A stretch of 64,000 nt of DNA from contig NZ_CP133020.1 of assembly GCF_030866825.1 (NCBI RefSeq), forward strand, positions 2,604,001 to 2,668,000. Direction: 5' to 3'. Both the position numbers and the translations under genes were made by a program. Every line of letters starts with the position of its first letter. Position 1 is the first letter of the stretch. Below, piece after piece: positions 42,574-50,953 of this stretch. The notes under the pieces are model-generated. The model had not been told where the DNA came from. It saw only the letters and a list, made by a program, of their open reading frames with translations, and ran no database searches. The stretch is from Rathayibacter sp. SW19 (lineage in GTDB: Bacteria > Actinomycetota > Actinomycetes > Actinomycetales > Microbacteriaceae).

Positions 42574-43815
42574 TCAGCCGCGGTGCGCCACTTGCCGGAG
42601 CGTGCGCAACCGCGCTTGCAGGTATTCGCGCACCTCCGGCTCATCGGTCAGCTCCAGCGTCGAGGCATACGACCGCGCCGCTTCGGCCGCCCGGCCGGCA
42701 CGCCGCAGCAATTCCGCCCGCGCTGCGTGATACGGCTGGAATTCGACGGCCAGCTCGGCGATGCCGTCCAACAGAGCGAGCCCGGCGGATGCCCCCGCAA
42801 CGTGCCCGATGACCGTTGCGTGCGCTACCTGCGCGCCCAAGCTGGGGGCGACCGACAGTAACGCCGCGTACAGCGTCTCGAGTGCGGCCCAATCGGTCAA
42901 GCCGGTGCGGGCACGGTCGCAGTGCACCGCCTGGATCGCCGCTTCCAGCTGGAATCGGCCCGGATTTCCGGGCCTCGTCGCCCGGCGCAGATAGGACTCA
43001 CCCTCCGCGATCATGCGGGCGTCCCACTGTGTGACGTCTTGCTCCTCCAGGGGCACGAATCCATTCAGCTGGGCGGGCGCGCGGGCAAGCGAGAGCGTGA
43101 TCAGCGCTGCCAGCGCCCAGGTTTCCGCATCCGATGGGAGCAGCGCCGCGAGCGTAATGGCGAGATATTGTGCTTCGCCTGCGAGGGAATCTTGCCGCGT
43201 GGTGATCGCAAAGCAGCCATAAATTGCCTCGAGCACCGGTGGGAGGCGTTCCGGCATCGCCGCCCGATCCGGCACCAGAAATGGGATGCGCGCATTCTTG
43301 ATGCGCCTCTTCGCACGCACAAGCCGCTGGGCCATCGCAGTCCGCGGGGTCGCGAACGCCCTGGCGATTTGCGTGGCGTCGAATCCCAACACGGCCTGCA
43401 GCATCAGCGGTGTGCGAATCGCCGGTTCGATCGCGGGGTGGGCGCAGACGAACAAGAGTGCCAAGCGCTTGTCGGGAATCGCATCCGGATCCAGATTTTC
43501 CATCGCCGCTGCCACGGTCCGCGCTGGCATCTCACGTGCTTCGGTGCGCTGTTCCTCGAACGGCATTACGGTGCGATGCGCTGAGGATTTCCACACATCA
43601 CGCTGATGATTGCGTGCCACAGTTACCAGCCACCCTTCCGGGTTGTCGGGGATGCCGGCGTGCGGCCAGACGGTCAGCGCGCGCTCGAACGCCACGGAGA
43701 CGGCATCTTCTGCCGATTCGAGGTCACCGGTTGCGGCCGCAAGGATCGCAACGAGGCGCCCGTAGGAGGTGCGGGCGACGTGTTCCGCCGTTGCCCGCAC
43801 CTCCTGGTCGCTCAT
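42574..43815 (-). CDS. ECF42-group RNA polymerase sigma factor with long C-terminal extension
   Basis: A 413-residue sigma factor. Region 2 is YGRLVAILAAATGDLESAEDAVSVAF and PEGWLVTVARNHQRDVWKSS. Region 4 lies around LQAVLGFDATQIARAFATPR. The C-terminal half (about 230 residues, GEAQYLAITLAALLPSD onward) is the helical extension (DUF6596/TPR-like) specific to ECF42, needed for its activity in place of an anti-sigma factor. Its start overlaps the YCII gene by 4 bases, the standard genetic context of this group. Confidence 0.92.
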   Translation of the reverse strand: MSDQEVRATAEHVARTSYGRLVAILAAATGDLESAEDAVSVAFERALTVWPHAGIPDNPEGWLVTVARNHQRDVWKSSAHRTVMPFEEQRTEAREMPARTVAAAMENLDPDAIPDKRLALLFVCAHPAIEPAIRTPLMLQAVLGFDATQIARAFATPRTAMAQRLVRAKRRIKNARIPFLVPDRAAMPERLPPVLEAIYGCFAITTRQDSLAGEAQYLAITLAALLPSDAETWALAALITLSLARAPAQLNGFVPLEEQDVTQWDARMIAEGESYLRRATRPGNPGRFQLEAAIQAVHCDRARTGLTDWAALETLYAALLSVAPSLGAQVAHATVIGHVAGASAGLALLDGIAELAVEFQPYHAARAELLRRAGRAAEAARSYASTLELTDEPEVREYLQARLRTLRQVAHRG

Positions 43816-44189
43816 TCGTTCGGTCTCCAAACCCCGTCGACGGTATAGGTAGCGCCCGGGCGCACCTCGACGGCGCCCCACGCGATCGATGGCGCCTGCT
43901 GCGCCCAGTCAAGCGCGGCATCCAGGTGCGGCACGTCGATGACGAACGTGCCGCCGAGCTGCTCCTTCGTGTCAGCGAACGGGCCGTCTTGCACCCGTAG
44001 CGTTCCATCGACTGTCGTCAGTGTCGTCGTGTTCGCTGACTGCTGGAGCACTTCGGCGGAGACCAGCACGCCGGCCTGCCGGAGCGCACCGGCGTAGCTG
44101 GCGAACGCCCGCATGCCTTCCTCGATTGCTTCTTTGCCGATTGACTCTTCTGTCGCCTCTGGATAGTGCAGCAACAATGTGTAACGCAT
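43812..44189 (-). CDS. YCII/DGPF-domain protein
   Basis: A 125-residue ferredoxin-like dimeric protein (MRYTLLLHYPEATEESIGKE). It carries the DGPF motif in RVQDGPFADTKEQLGGTFVI. DGPF proteins accompany ECF42 sigma factors and are likely targets of them; their biochemical role is unknown. The ATG at 44189 is the family-like start. Upstream lies a possible ECF42 promoter at 44251-44277. Confidence 0.93.
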   Translation of the reverse strand: MRYTLLLHYPEATEESIGKEAIEEGMRAFASYAGALRQAGVLVSAEVLQQSANTTTLTTVDGTLRVQDGPFADTKEQLGGTFVIDVPHLDAALDWAQQAPSIAWGAVEVRPGATYTVDGVWRPNE

Positions 44190-44250
44190 CGGACGAATCC
44201 CTTCTCGCTTCGGTGGGTCGCGTGCCGCTGGAATTGCGGTACACACAGAT

Positions 44251-44277
44251 GACGACTGGGCAATGGGCTGATCGACA
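44251..44277 (-). promoter_or_regulatory. Possible ECF42 promoter upstream of the YCII gene
   Basis: On the minus strand TGTCGA (44272-44277) is followed after 17 bases by CGTC (44251-44254). As I recall, ECF42 sigma factors recognise TGTCGA at -35 and a CGA/TC-like -10. It is about 62 bases before the YCII ATG, fitting autoregulation. Confidence 0.55.
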
Positions 44278-44331
44278 TTATCTGTCGAGAAAGTTCGCGT
44301 GGCTAGGGTCGCCGAGCGCTCTGACGATAGG

Positions 44332-44404
44332 TGCCCCCGGCAGGAATCGAACCTGCGACCAAGAGATTAGAAGGCTCCTGCTCTATCCGCTGAGCTACGA
44401 GGGC
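44332..44404 (-). tRNA. tRNA-Arg (anticodon TCT)
   Basis: On the minus strand this is a 73-base cloverleaf without encoded CCA. The acceptor is GCCCTCG/CGGGGGC (one G-T pair), the D arm is GTAGCTCAGCGGATAGAGC, the anticodon loop is CTTCTAA, and the T arm has AGGTTCGATTCCT. Confidence 0.95.
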
Positions 44405-44438
44405 AAACGCGCTTACACGATACCGCAGTGCGCCTCGC

Positions 44439-44699
44439 CTAGAGCCCTTTGGCCGCGGCGACGAGCACCTGCTGAATGGTCGGAACCCCCTCCGCGCGGA
44501 AGACCTCGGCTCCGTCAGCATTGTGCACGATCACCGTTGGAGTCGACCGGATGCCTTCGGCCATCGCTCGCGCTTCGTCCCGAACGATGTCGAACTCGGT
44601 GACCTGCACCACAGGAGCGATTCTCGTGACCTCAGCCATCACCGACCGGGTTTGCATGCAGGGCTCACAGAACGCCGACGTGAACAGCAGGAGTTCCAT
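44439..44699 (-). CDS. Small thioredoxin-family protein
   Basis: An 86-residue thioredoxin/glutaredoxin-fold protein. The active site is FTSAFCEPCMQTRSVMAEV (CEPC), and the cis-Pro is in IRSTPTVIVHNADG. It is shorter than thioredoxin but keeps the fold elements. It would reduce or exchange disulfides in the cytoplasm; the partner is unknown. It is divergent from orn by 43 bases. Confidence 0.92.
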   Translation of the reverse strand: MELLLFTSAFCEPCMQTRSVMAEVTRIAPVVQVTEFDIVRDEARAMAEGIRSTPTVIVHNADGAEVFRAEGVPTIQQVLVAAAKGL

Positions 44700-44742
44700 G
44701 CCGTAATTCTACGTGTCGGTGCCCCCGATTAGACTTGCCAGC

Positions 44743-45363
44743 ATGCCAACATCCTCGGATCGCCTCGTCTGGATCGACTGTGAAATGACCGGACTCAACC
44801 TCGAGGTCGACGAGCTGGTCGAGATCGCGGTCGTCATTACCGATTTCGAACTCAACCTGCTCGATCCGGGGATCGACATCATCATCAAGCCAGACGCATC
44901 CGCACTGGACCAGATGGGCGACTTCGTGCGCAACATGCACACCACCTCCGGCCTGATCGAGGAAATCCCGAACGGCGTGAGTCTGGCCCAGGCCGAATAC
45001 GACGTGATGGAATACATTCTGAAATTCGTCCCCGGCGAGCAGAAGGCACCGTTGGCCGGCAACACCATCGGCACCGACCGAATGTTCATCACCAAATACA
45101 TGCCTCGGCTCGACGCGCACCTGCACTACCGCAACGTCGACGTGTCCTCGATCAAGGAGCTCGCCCGCCGCTGGTATCCACGGGTGTACTTCAAAGCACC
45201 CGAGAAGAACGGCGGGCATCGTGCGCTGGCCGACATCCTCGAGTCGATTCGCGAACTTGACTACTACCGCGGGGCTGTGTTCGTTCCACAGCCGGGGCCG
45301 ACTTCCGACGAAGCCGCAGCAGTCGCGGCAGCCGTCGTGGAAAACTGGGCGCCGCGAATGTAA
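44743..45363 (+). CDS. orn: Oligoribonuclease
   Basis: A 206-residue DEDDh 3'-5' exonuclease that degrades di- to pentanucleotides, including pGpG. Motif I is LVWIDCEMTGLNLEVDEL, motif II is GNTIGTDRMFITKYMPRL, and motif III is HRALADILESIRELDYYR with the catalytic His. The ATG at 44743 is favoured because family homology starts at SDRLVWID. tRNA-His lies 80 bases downstream. Confidence 0.97.
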   Translation: MPTSSDRLVWIDCEMTGLNLEVDELVEIAVVITDFELNLLDPGIDIIIKPDASALDQMGDFVRNMHTTSGLIEEIPNGVSLAQAEYDVMEYILKFVPGEQKAPLAGNTIGTDRMFITKYMPRLDAHLHYRNVDVSSIKELARRWYPRVYFKAPEKNGGHRALADILESIRELDYYRGAVFVPQPGPTSDEAAAVAAAVVENWAPRM

Positions 45364-45390
45364 TAGAATCGTCTGCGTTGCCTGAATCAG

Positions 45391-45420
45391 TCGAACACAA
45401 ATCGATCGAACACAAATCGA
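45391..45420. repeat. 15-bp tandem repeat upstream of tRNA-His
   Basis: TCGAACACAAATCGA occurs twice in direct succession, followed by a third partial TCGA. It lies in the orn/tRNA-His gap, about 24 bases before the tRNA. Confidence 0.9.
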
Positions 45421-45443
45421 TCGAATGATCGCAAGCAGCACAT

Positions 45444-45520
45444 GGTGGGTATAGCTCAGCTGGTAGAGCGCCTGGTTGTGGTCCAGGAGGTCGCGGGTTC
45501 AAGCCCCGTTACTCACCCCA
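45444..45520 (+). tRNA. tRNA-His (anticodon GTG)
   Basis: A 77-base cloverleaf including the extra 5' G(-1) that pairs with C73, the histidine identity element, and an encoded CCA. The acceptor is GTGGGTA/TACTCAC, and the anticodon loop is TTGTGGT in the stem CCTGG/CCAGG. Confidence 0.96.
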
Positions 45521-45539
45521 ATGAATTCGGGGGTCGGAA

Positions 45540-46622
45540 ATGCCTGAGTCCAACCCGTGGGGTCCGCACGATAGCGGACCGCAAGGCGCACACCTCGTCG
45601 GCAGCATCAATCTGCCGGATGCCGAGAGTGTGTTCCGCACCGTAAGCGCCCACCTCGGCGACCGACTACGGCGGATGCCTGACGGCGAGGTCGGCGAACG
45701 CTACTACTGGATTCAATTCCAGCGTGATCGCCTGGCAGCGACGAAGGGCCTCAACCGCATCCCCGGCGATCCGGTGTACGTGCGCGGGCAGTTCGACGCG
45801 CGACCATTGATGCTCGATTCAGGCATCGACGCGGCCTCGCTCACGTTGGGTTCACTCGGCTACGCGGATGCAGCGATCGCGTCGTACGCGACCTTCGCGG
45901 CGCTGCGAGAAGCCGGCGTGATCGCCCCGGGAACCCGCTTTCAGGTTTCCTTGCCGACCCCGGCCGCTGTGATTGCGTCGTTCATCGTTCCAGGCAACCG
46001 GGCGGCGCTCGAGCCGGTCTACGCGCACGCCATCTTCGGTGAACTCGCCCGCATTCTCGAAGAGATCCCGCACGAGGATCTCGCCATCCAGTGGGACACC
46101 GCCGTCGAGTTCGGCCTGCTGGAGAGTGCACGGCTGCCGTCCGGCTATCCGCTGACACCTTGGTTCGACGATGTGCTCGGCGGTGTCCTCGAGAGAGCGG
46201 CAGAGCAGGCATCCGCTGTGCCAGAAGACGTCGAAGTCGGCTATCACCTCTGCTACGGAGACGTCGAAGAGACGCACTTCGTGCAGCCCCAGGACACCGG
46301 GCACCTCGCCGCATTCATCACGGGAGTCTTGGCGAAGAATGCCCGCCCGATCAACTGGTTCCATTTGCCTGTGCCGATCGAGCGCGACGACGACGCCTAC
46401 TTCGCGCCGTTGGCTGACGTGAACCTTCCCGACGAAACCGAGTTGTATCTAGGGCTCGTACACCACGAAGACGGTGTCGACGGCGCGCTGCGCCGACAGC
46501 GCGCAGCTCGTCGCGCGCAAAGCCGCTTCGGCGTCGCGACCGAGTGCGGCTTCGGCCGCGGGCTGAGCGAACGAACGGCGCCGCTGCTCGACCTGCATGC
46601 TGCGGTTAGTGCCGCCTGGTAG
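45540..46622 (+). CDS. MetE/UROD-like TIM-barrel protein
   Basis: A 360-residue protein with faint likeness to the C-terminal domain of cobalamin-independent methionine synthase. The segment FGVATECGFGRGLSER matches the Cys-containing zinc-site motif of MetE, HLVGSINLPDAESVF resembles its first strand, and EVGYHLCYGDVEETHF carries a His and Cys in a likely ligand position. True MetE is twice as long, so this is not methionine synthase proper; it may transfer methyl groups or act on another thiol. It begins 19 bases after tRNA-His and has no operon partner. Confidence 0.75.
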   Translation: MPESNPWGPHDSGPQGAHLVGSINLPDAESVFRTVSAHLGDRLRRMPDGEVGERYYWIQFQRDRLAATKGLNRIPGDPVYVRGQFDARPLMLDSGIDAASLTLGSLGYADAAIASYATFAALREAGVIAPGTRFQVSLPTPAAVIASFIVPGNRAALEPVYAHAIFGELARILEEIPHEDLAIQWDTAVEFGLLESARLPSGYPLTPWFDDVLGGVLERAAEQASAVPEDVEVGYHLCYGDVEETHFVQPQDTGHLAAFITGVLAKNARPINWFHLPVPIERDDDAYFAPLADVNLPDETELYLGLVHHEDGVDGALRRQRAARRAQSRFGVATECGFGRGLSERTAPLLDLHAAVSAAW

Positions 46623-46689
46623 GTCGCTTGCGCGTTGAACGCCGCCGACCTCAGACTTGTCCCAGGTCGTCGTTGTGATGGGAGATCAG

Positions 46690-47337
46690 ATGGTCGACTG
46701 GGCCTTGATCGCCAACCTGGGCACGGCGCTCGGCACGACTCTGCTCGCGGTGGCCACGTTCGCCTCGACCCGGTCGGCCAACCGGGCCGCGCGAACGGCC
46801 GAGCGTGCTTTACTCGAAGGTCTGCGTCCTATTCTGTTTCCGTCTCGCTGGTCGGATCCGCCGCAAAAGGTCGGCTTCGCTGACGGAAAATGGATTGTAG
46901 TCCCGGGCGGGAGGGTGACAATCGAGTTGACACCAGAGGCCATCTACATCGTGCTCTCGGTGCGCAACGCCGGGCGCGGCGTCGCGGTACTGCACGGTTG
47001 GCAGATGCCACTCTTGAGCGATGCGGCGCCCGCCGCGCCCGAAGAGTTCCACCGCCTCACGCGCGACATCTATGTGCCCACCGACGACGCCGGGTTCTGC
47101 CAGATCGCGATGCGAGACCGCGGCGCCGAGGATGCGATGCGCATCGCCTCACGTGTGGAGCGCCAGACCTCCTTCTGGATCGACGTGCTCTACGGCGACA
47201 CGGAGGGCGCCCAGCGCATCATTTCACGGTTCGCTGTCGCCAGGGGACCTGCCGAGAATGGCCATGGCGACGAGTGGGCACTCAGTGTCGCGCGGCACTG
47301 GAACCTAGACCTACCTGAGCCCCGCGCCCGGGCCTGA
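46690..47337 (+). CDS. Hypothetical membrane-anchored protein
   Basis: A 215-residue protein. The first 25 residues (WALIANLGTALGTTLLAVAT) form a membrane helix; a short coiled segment (SANRAARTAERALLEGLRPI) and a beta-rich domain with YIVLSVRNAGRGVAVLHGW follow. This resembles N-terminally anchored proteins of unknown function found in many actinobacteria. I choose the ATG at 46690 because GGGAG lies 5-6 bases ahead; ATGs at 46678 and a GTG further up are possible. Confidence 0.72.
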   Translation: MVDWALIANLGTALGTTLLAVATFASTRSANRAARTAERALLEGLRPILFPSRWSDPPQKVGFADGKWIVVPGGRVTIELTPEAIYIVLSVRNAGRGVAVLHGWQMPLLSDAAPAAPEEFHRLTRDIYVPTDDAGFCQIAMRDRGAEDAMRIASRVERQTSFWIDVLYGDTEGAQRIISRFAVARGPAENGHGDEWALSVARHWNLDLPEPRARA

Positions 47338-47404
47338 TTCTCGTCGGCGTGCCGACCCGCGCGCACCGGTCCGCTCATCGAATCCATGACAAGCTGGAAC
47401 CGTG

Positions 47405-47752
47405 ATGGAGATGTCAGCAGACGAGTTCCAGCAGCTCGTCACCGAGGAGTTCGAGGCCCTGCCGAACGACATGGTCGACGGCGTCGAGAACGTCGCGTTC
47501 ATGATCGAGGACCGCCCTGAGGACGGCTCGTTGAACCTGCTCGGCCTGTACAGCGGCATCGACAACACGCGTCGTGGCCAATACGGGTACGGGGAGATGC
47601 CGGATCGGATCACCCTGTTCCGCGAACCGCTTTTGTCGATCTGTTCCACCGAACGAGAACTGCGCGATCAGGTGCATGTCACACTCGTGCACGAGATCGG
47701 GCACTTCTTCGGCATCGACGACGCGGAACTGCACGCGCTCGGCTGGGGTTGA
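47405..47752 (+). CDS. Minimal zincin-like metallopeptidase family protein (PF06262)
   Basis: A 115-residue protein with HExxHxxGxxD: VHVTLVHEIGHFFGIDDAEL. Members of this family bind zinc through the two His and the Asp. They are among the smallest zincins, and their substrates are unknown. Start codons at 47402 (GTG), 47405 and 47411 (ATG) are all close; 47405 is a compromise. It converges on the small gene at 47761 with 8 bases between. Confidence 0.92.
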   Translation: MEMSADEFQQLVTEEFEALPNDMVDGVENVAFMIEDRPEDGSLNLLGLYSGIDNTRRGQYGYGEMPDRITLFREPLLSICSTERELRDQVHVTLVHEIGHFFGIDDAELHALGWG

Positions 47753-47760
47753 GCGCGAAA

Positions 47761-48021
47761 CTAGTCTTCGTCGATGTCGGGCTCTACCGGATCGCTGTCC
47801 GATGCATCGAAGCGGTAACGCACGTGCAATTCGCCCTGAATCTCGCGGCTGTCGACAGCGACGTAGCGGAACAGCGATTCCATTCCTTCGACGGCCGCGA
47901 CGGCACTGAGCGATTCGTCGTATTTGCCACGGATCAGCACCCGGCGGTCGCTGCCCCCCGCGAGCGGCCCGTCGATGTACTCGACGATGTACTCCACAGT
48001 CGTGCGCTCGGTGTCACTCAT
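47761..48021 (-). CDS. Hypothetical small protein
   Basis: An 86-residue acidic protein I do not recognise. It has an alternating strand pattern (VEYIVEYIDGPLAGGSDRRV, then FRYVAVDSREIQGELHVRYR) and an acidic tail of Asp/Glu/Pro. No signal or membrane helix. Codon use is typical of the neighbours. Confidence 0.65.
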   Translation of the reverse strand: MSDTERTTVEYIVEYIDGPLAGGSDRRVLIRGKYDESLSAVAAVEGMESLFRYVAVDSREIQGELHVRYRFDASDSDPVEPDIDED

Positions 48022-48070
48022 GTGATAACCGTAGCGCCGCTCGATCGGAATGGGCCAGAGGCGCGCGTTC

Positions 48071-48583
48071 TCACGGTGTGCCGTTGAGAATCACGTCAGC
48101 GAGAGCCACCGGGTCTTCGCGTCTCACAAACGCAACGAACTGGGCATCCCAGATGTCCCAATACGGATCGAAGCCGCCGTGGTCGCGTTCCAGTGCTCGA
48201 CGCTTACGCACGTCGTCGTCGGCATTCAGCCATACGGTGACGTCTGCCAGCCGTGCGTTGGCGACGCTCAGCGTGCCACAACCCTCCACGATCAACGGGC
48301 TCGACGCATCGACCTGATGCCACTCATCGCCGCGCTCGCGGGTCGCCCAGTCATAACTCTGCCACCGAGCTGGCGATCCTCGCCGAAGTGGTGCAAGCAC
48401 CTTCGAGCGCAAGTATCGACTGCCCGCATCGAGGCCGCGCCAGCCGGGGTAAAGGTCGTCCATCCGAAGCAGTGTCGGCGCCCGCCCGTCCGGCCATAGG
48501 GCGACGAGGGCATCCGCCAGGGTCGACTTGCCCGCACCGGCCGGGCCGTCGATCAACACGATCGGGGCTGCAGCTGTCTGCAT
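48071..48583 (-). CDS. P-loop nucleoside/uridine kinase-like protein
   Basis: A 170-residue AAA/kinase-fold protein. Walker A is IDGPAGAGKSTLADAL near residue 11; RMDDLYPGWRGLD is the acceptor-like motif of uridine kinases, and the lid-like RKRRALERDHGGFD follows. It may phosphorylate a nucleoside or other small molecule. The frame is open further upstream into the ecfT-like gene; the ATG at 48583 is chosen because it places the P-loop at the normal distance, but a GTG at 48637 cannot be excluded. Confidence 0.85.
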   Translation of the reverse strand: MQTAAAPIVLIDGPAGAGKSTLADALVALWPDGRAPTLLRMDDLYPGWRGLDAGSRYLRSKVLAPLRRGSPARWQSYDWATRERGDEWHQVDASSPLIVEGCGTLSVANARLADVTVWLNADDDVRKRRALERDHGGFDPYWDIWDAQFVAFVRREDPVALADVILNGTP

Positions 48584-48641
48584 TGCGACAGTCTCAAGCA
48601 CGGCGTCCGGTGCGGCGCCGCCTCGATCGGATGGCACCGTT

Positions 48642-49421
48642 TCAGCCGAGCACAAAGTTCCAACTTCCGGCAGCAATCGAAACAAGTACTGCGGATGCCG
48701 CCACCACGCCGCCGAGGCCGATCACGATCCAATCACGGCCGGCGAACACCGACGGCCGAGCCCAGGTGCGTGCGACCGGCGCATCGAATGCGCGCGCCTC
48801 CATCGCCGTCGCAAGCTTGCTGCCCCTGCGGATCGACAGCACCAAGAGCGCGAAGGCAACAGACACCAGCCGACGTAGCCTGCCGCGGTCGGCAATCCCC
48901 CGCGCGCGTCGCGCGAGTTCAAGTGCGCGCCAGTCTTCGATGAACAATCCGGCAAGACGCAGGGCTGCCAGCGCTCCGAGCACGAATCGCGCTGGGAGAT
49001 GAACGATTTGCGCGAGCCCATCCGCCAAGTCCGTCGGATCAATCGTGATGAACAACACGATCGCGGGTATCCCGACAGCGAGGATACGCAGCGTCGTCGC
49101 GATGCCGAGCGCGATTGAGCCGTCGCTGACCTGAACAGCCCACCATTGCCAATAAGTCTGCCCGCCCGGCTGGCCGTATAAGACAGTTGTGAGCCCGGCC
49201 AACGGTGCAGCGATCAGCAGTGGAAGCGTCCGTATGAACACGGATCGCAGCGGCAGCCTGGCCCAGGCGAGCAGCAGGCACTCCAGCGCCAAGGCGACAG
49301 CGGCAGATACCCAGTCGATGGTGAGGATCAGCGTCACACTGATGACGAGCACCGCGGCGAGTTTCGCGACTGGATTCACCTGCGCGAGCCGGCCAATCCT
49401 CAGCGGTGAGATCACAGTCAT
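48642..49421 (-). CDS. ECF transporter T component (YkoC-like)
   Basis: A 259-residue membrane protein with five or six helices. It couples the S component to the ATPases. The cytoplasmic coupling helices carry the paired Ala-Arg-Gly-type motifs: LELARRARGIADRGRLRRLV and GSKLATAMEARAFDA. It overlaps the ATPase gene by 4 bases. With the genes at 49418 and 50954 and the TPP riboswitch, it forms a YkoEDC-type uptake system for a thiamine precursor. Confidence 0.93.
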   Translation of the reverse strand: MTVISPLRIGRLAQVNPVAKLAAVLVISVTLILTIDWVSAAVALALECLLLAWARLPLRSVFIRTLPLLIAAPLAGLTTVLYGQPGGQTYWQWWAVQVSDGSIALGIATTLRILAVGIPAIVLFITIDPTDLADGLAQIVHLPARFVLGALAALRLAGLFIEDWRALELARRARGIADRGRLRRLVSVAFALLVLSIRRGSKLATAMEARAFDAPVARTWARPSVFAGRDWIVIGLGGVVAASAVLVSIAAGSWNFVLG

Positions 49422-50944
49422 GCCGGTTGCCTCTCACCGACAGCGGCCATTCGCCACCGATATGCGCCTGTCGCCGCAGCGAACTCGGGGTCGTGGCTGA
49501 CCGCGACGAGCGCGTGACCTTCCGCTTGCAGCTCCCGGAACAGCGCGATCAACTCCCGCCAGGTCGTCGCATCCTGGCCGAACGTCGGCTCATCCAAGAT
49601 CAGCAGCTGCGGCCGGGTCGCAAGCGCCGTCGCAACCGACAGTCGCCGTTTCTGCCCGCCAGATAGCGTGAACGGGTTCGCGTCCGCCAACTCTGCCAGC
49701 CGCAGCCTCGCCAAAAGCTCATCGACGCGTTCGGTGAGCTGCGCGAGTGGCAGGCGCAGCGCGCGAGGCCCGACAGCAAGTTCCTCCCGAACGCTCGAAG
49801 CGACAAATTGGTGCTCAGGACTTTGGAAGACGCTGCCGATGCGGGTGAGCAATTCCCGAGAACGCCATCGAACCGGTGTGGCACCTGCTGACCCGGCAAG
49901 CCCTTCTGCAGCGGTCAGGGTTCCCGCAAGCGGAGGGATCAGCCCACCAAGCGTCAAGGCGAACGTCGACTTGCCCACTCCGTTCGGCCCGCTGATAACA
50001 GTTGTCGTACCGGCCGCGACGGCGAGATCCAGCCCGTGCGCGACGGCGGGTCCGCGCCCCCGCCCGACAGCGACACCGCGCGCCTGAAGCAGCGCCGACG
50101 GCGGCTCGGCATCCAACACCGGATGCGCGATCGACACCGGATCGGCCCCCGCCCGCTCGCCGGGCAGCCACACTCCACTCCCGTGCAGTCGCGCCGCCTC
50201 CTGGCGCAGCACCGTGTCCGGCGCGCCGTCCGCAAGAATACCGTCTGTGCCAAGCACGATGACACGATCGACGAGCCCTTGCCAGATGTCGACCCGATGC
50301 TCGACGACGACCAGGGTTGCACCGGTGGTCTGCAGCACGGCGTCAATGGCGGAGCGTACCTGAAGCACGCCGTCTGGGTCGAGGTTTGCGGTCGGCTCGT
50401 CCAGAAGCAACAGCCCGGGGCGCATCGCCACGAGGCCGGCCAGCGCGAGCCGTTGCTTCTGGCCTCCGGAAAGCCCGGCCGTCGGGTGATCCAGCGGCAG
50501 GCTCAGGCCGACAGCGCCGAGCGACTCACGCACGCGAGACCAGAGTTCAGCACGCGGCACGCCAAGGTTCTCACAACCGAATGCAACGTCGTCGCCGACG
50601 CGCGCCAGCACCACCTGAGAGTCCGGGTCCTGCAAGAGAAGGCCGCTGCGACCGCGCTGACGAGCAGGATCTGCCCCGTCGACTCGCAGAATTCCCTGCT
50701 CTTCACCCTCGTCCTCACCGCCGAGCACACCGGCCAGCGCTGCCAGCAGCGTGCTCTTACCCGAACCGGATGCCCCGAGCAGCAGTACCCGCTCGCCCGG
50801 TTCGATGCTCAGCTGCACCTCACGTAACGCCCACTCACGACGACCGGCGTGCCGCCAACCCCAGCCAGACGCGCGCACGGATGCCGGCCGGAACGTGTGG
50901 CCCGTTGTCATCGTCTGGCCCGCTGTCCGCGAGGCACGATTCAT
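49418..50944 (-). CDS. ECF transporter duplicated ATP-binding protein (YkoD-like)
   Basis: A 508-residue fusion of two ABC ATPase domains. Walker A motifs are LLLGASGSGKSTLL and VISGPNGVGKSTFAL. Signatures are LSGGQKQRLALAGL and LSGGQKRRLSVATAL. Walker B motifs are LLLLDEPTANLDPDG and LLILDEPTFGQDATT. It powers the ECF uptake system. The start MNRASRTAG (50944) follows the S-component stop by 9 bases; an ATG at 50911 is also possible. Confidence 0.95.
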   Translation of the reverse strand: MNRASRTAGQTMTTGHTFRPASVRASGWGWRHAGRREWALREVQLSIEPGERVLLLGASGSGKSTLLAALAGVLGGEDEGEEQGILRVDGADPARQRGRSGLLLQDPDSQVVLARVGDDVAFGCENLGVPRAELWSRVRESLGAVGLSLPLDHPTAGLSGGQKQRLALAGLVAMRPGLLLLDEPTANLDPDGVLQVRSAIDAVLQTTGATLVVVEHRVDIWQGLVDRVIVLGTDGILADGAPDTVLRQEAARLHGSGVWLPGERAGADPVSIAHPVLDAEPPSALLQARGVAVGRGRGPAVAHGLDLAVAAGTTTVISGPNGVGKSTFALTLGGLIPPLAGTLTAAEGLAGSAGATPVRWRSRELLTRIGSVFQSPEHQFVASSVREELAVGPRALRLPLAQLTERVDELLARLRLAELADANPFTLSGGQKRRLSVATALATRPQLLILDEPTFGQDATTWRELIALFRELQAEGHALVAVSHDPEFAAATGAYRWRMAAVGERQPA

Positions 50945-50953
50945 TTCTGCCGC

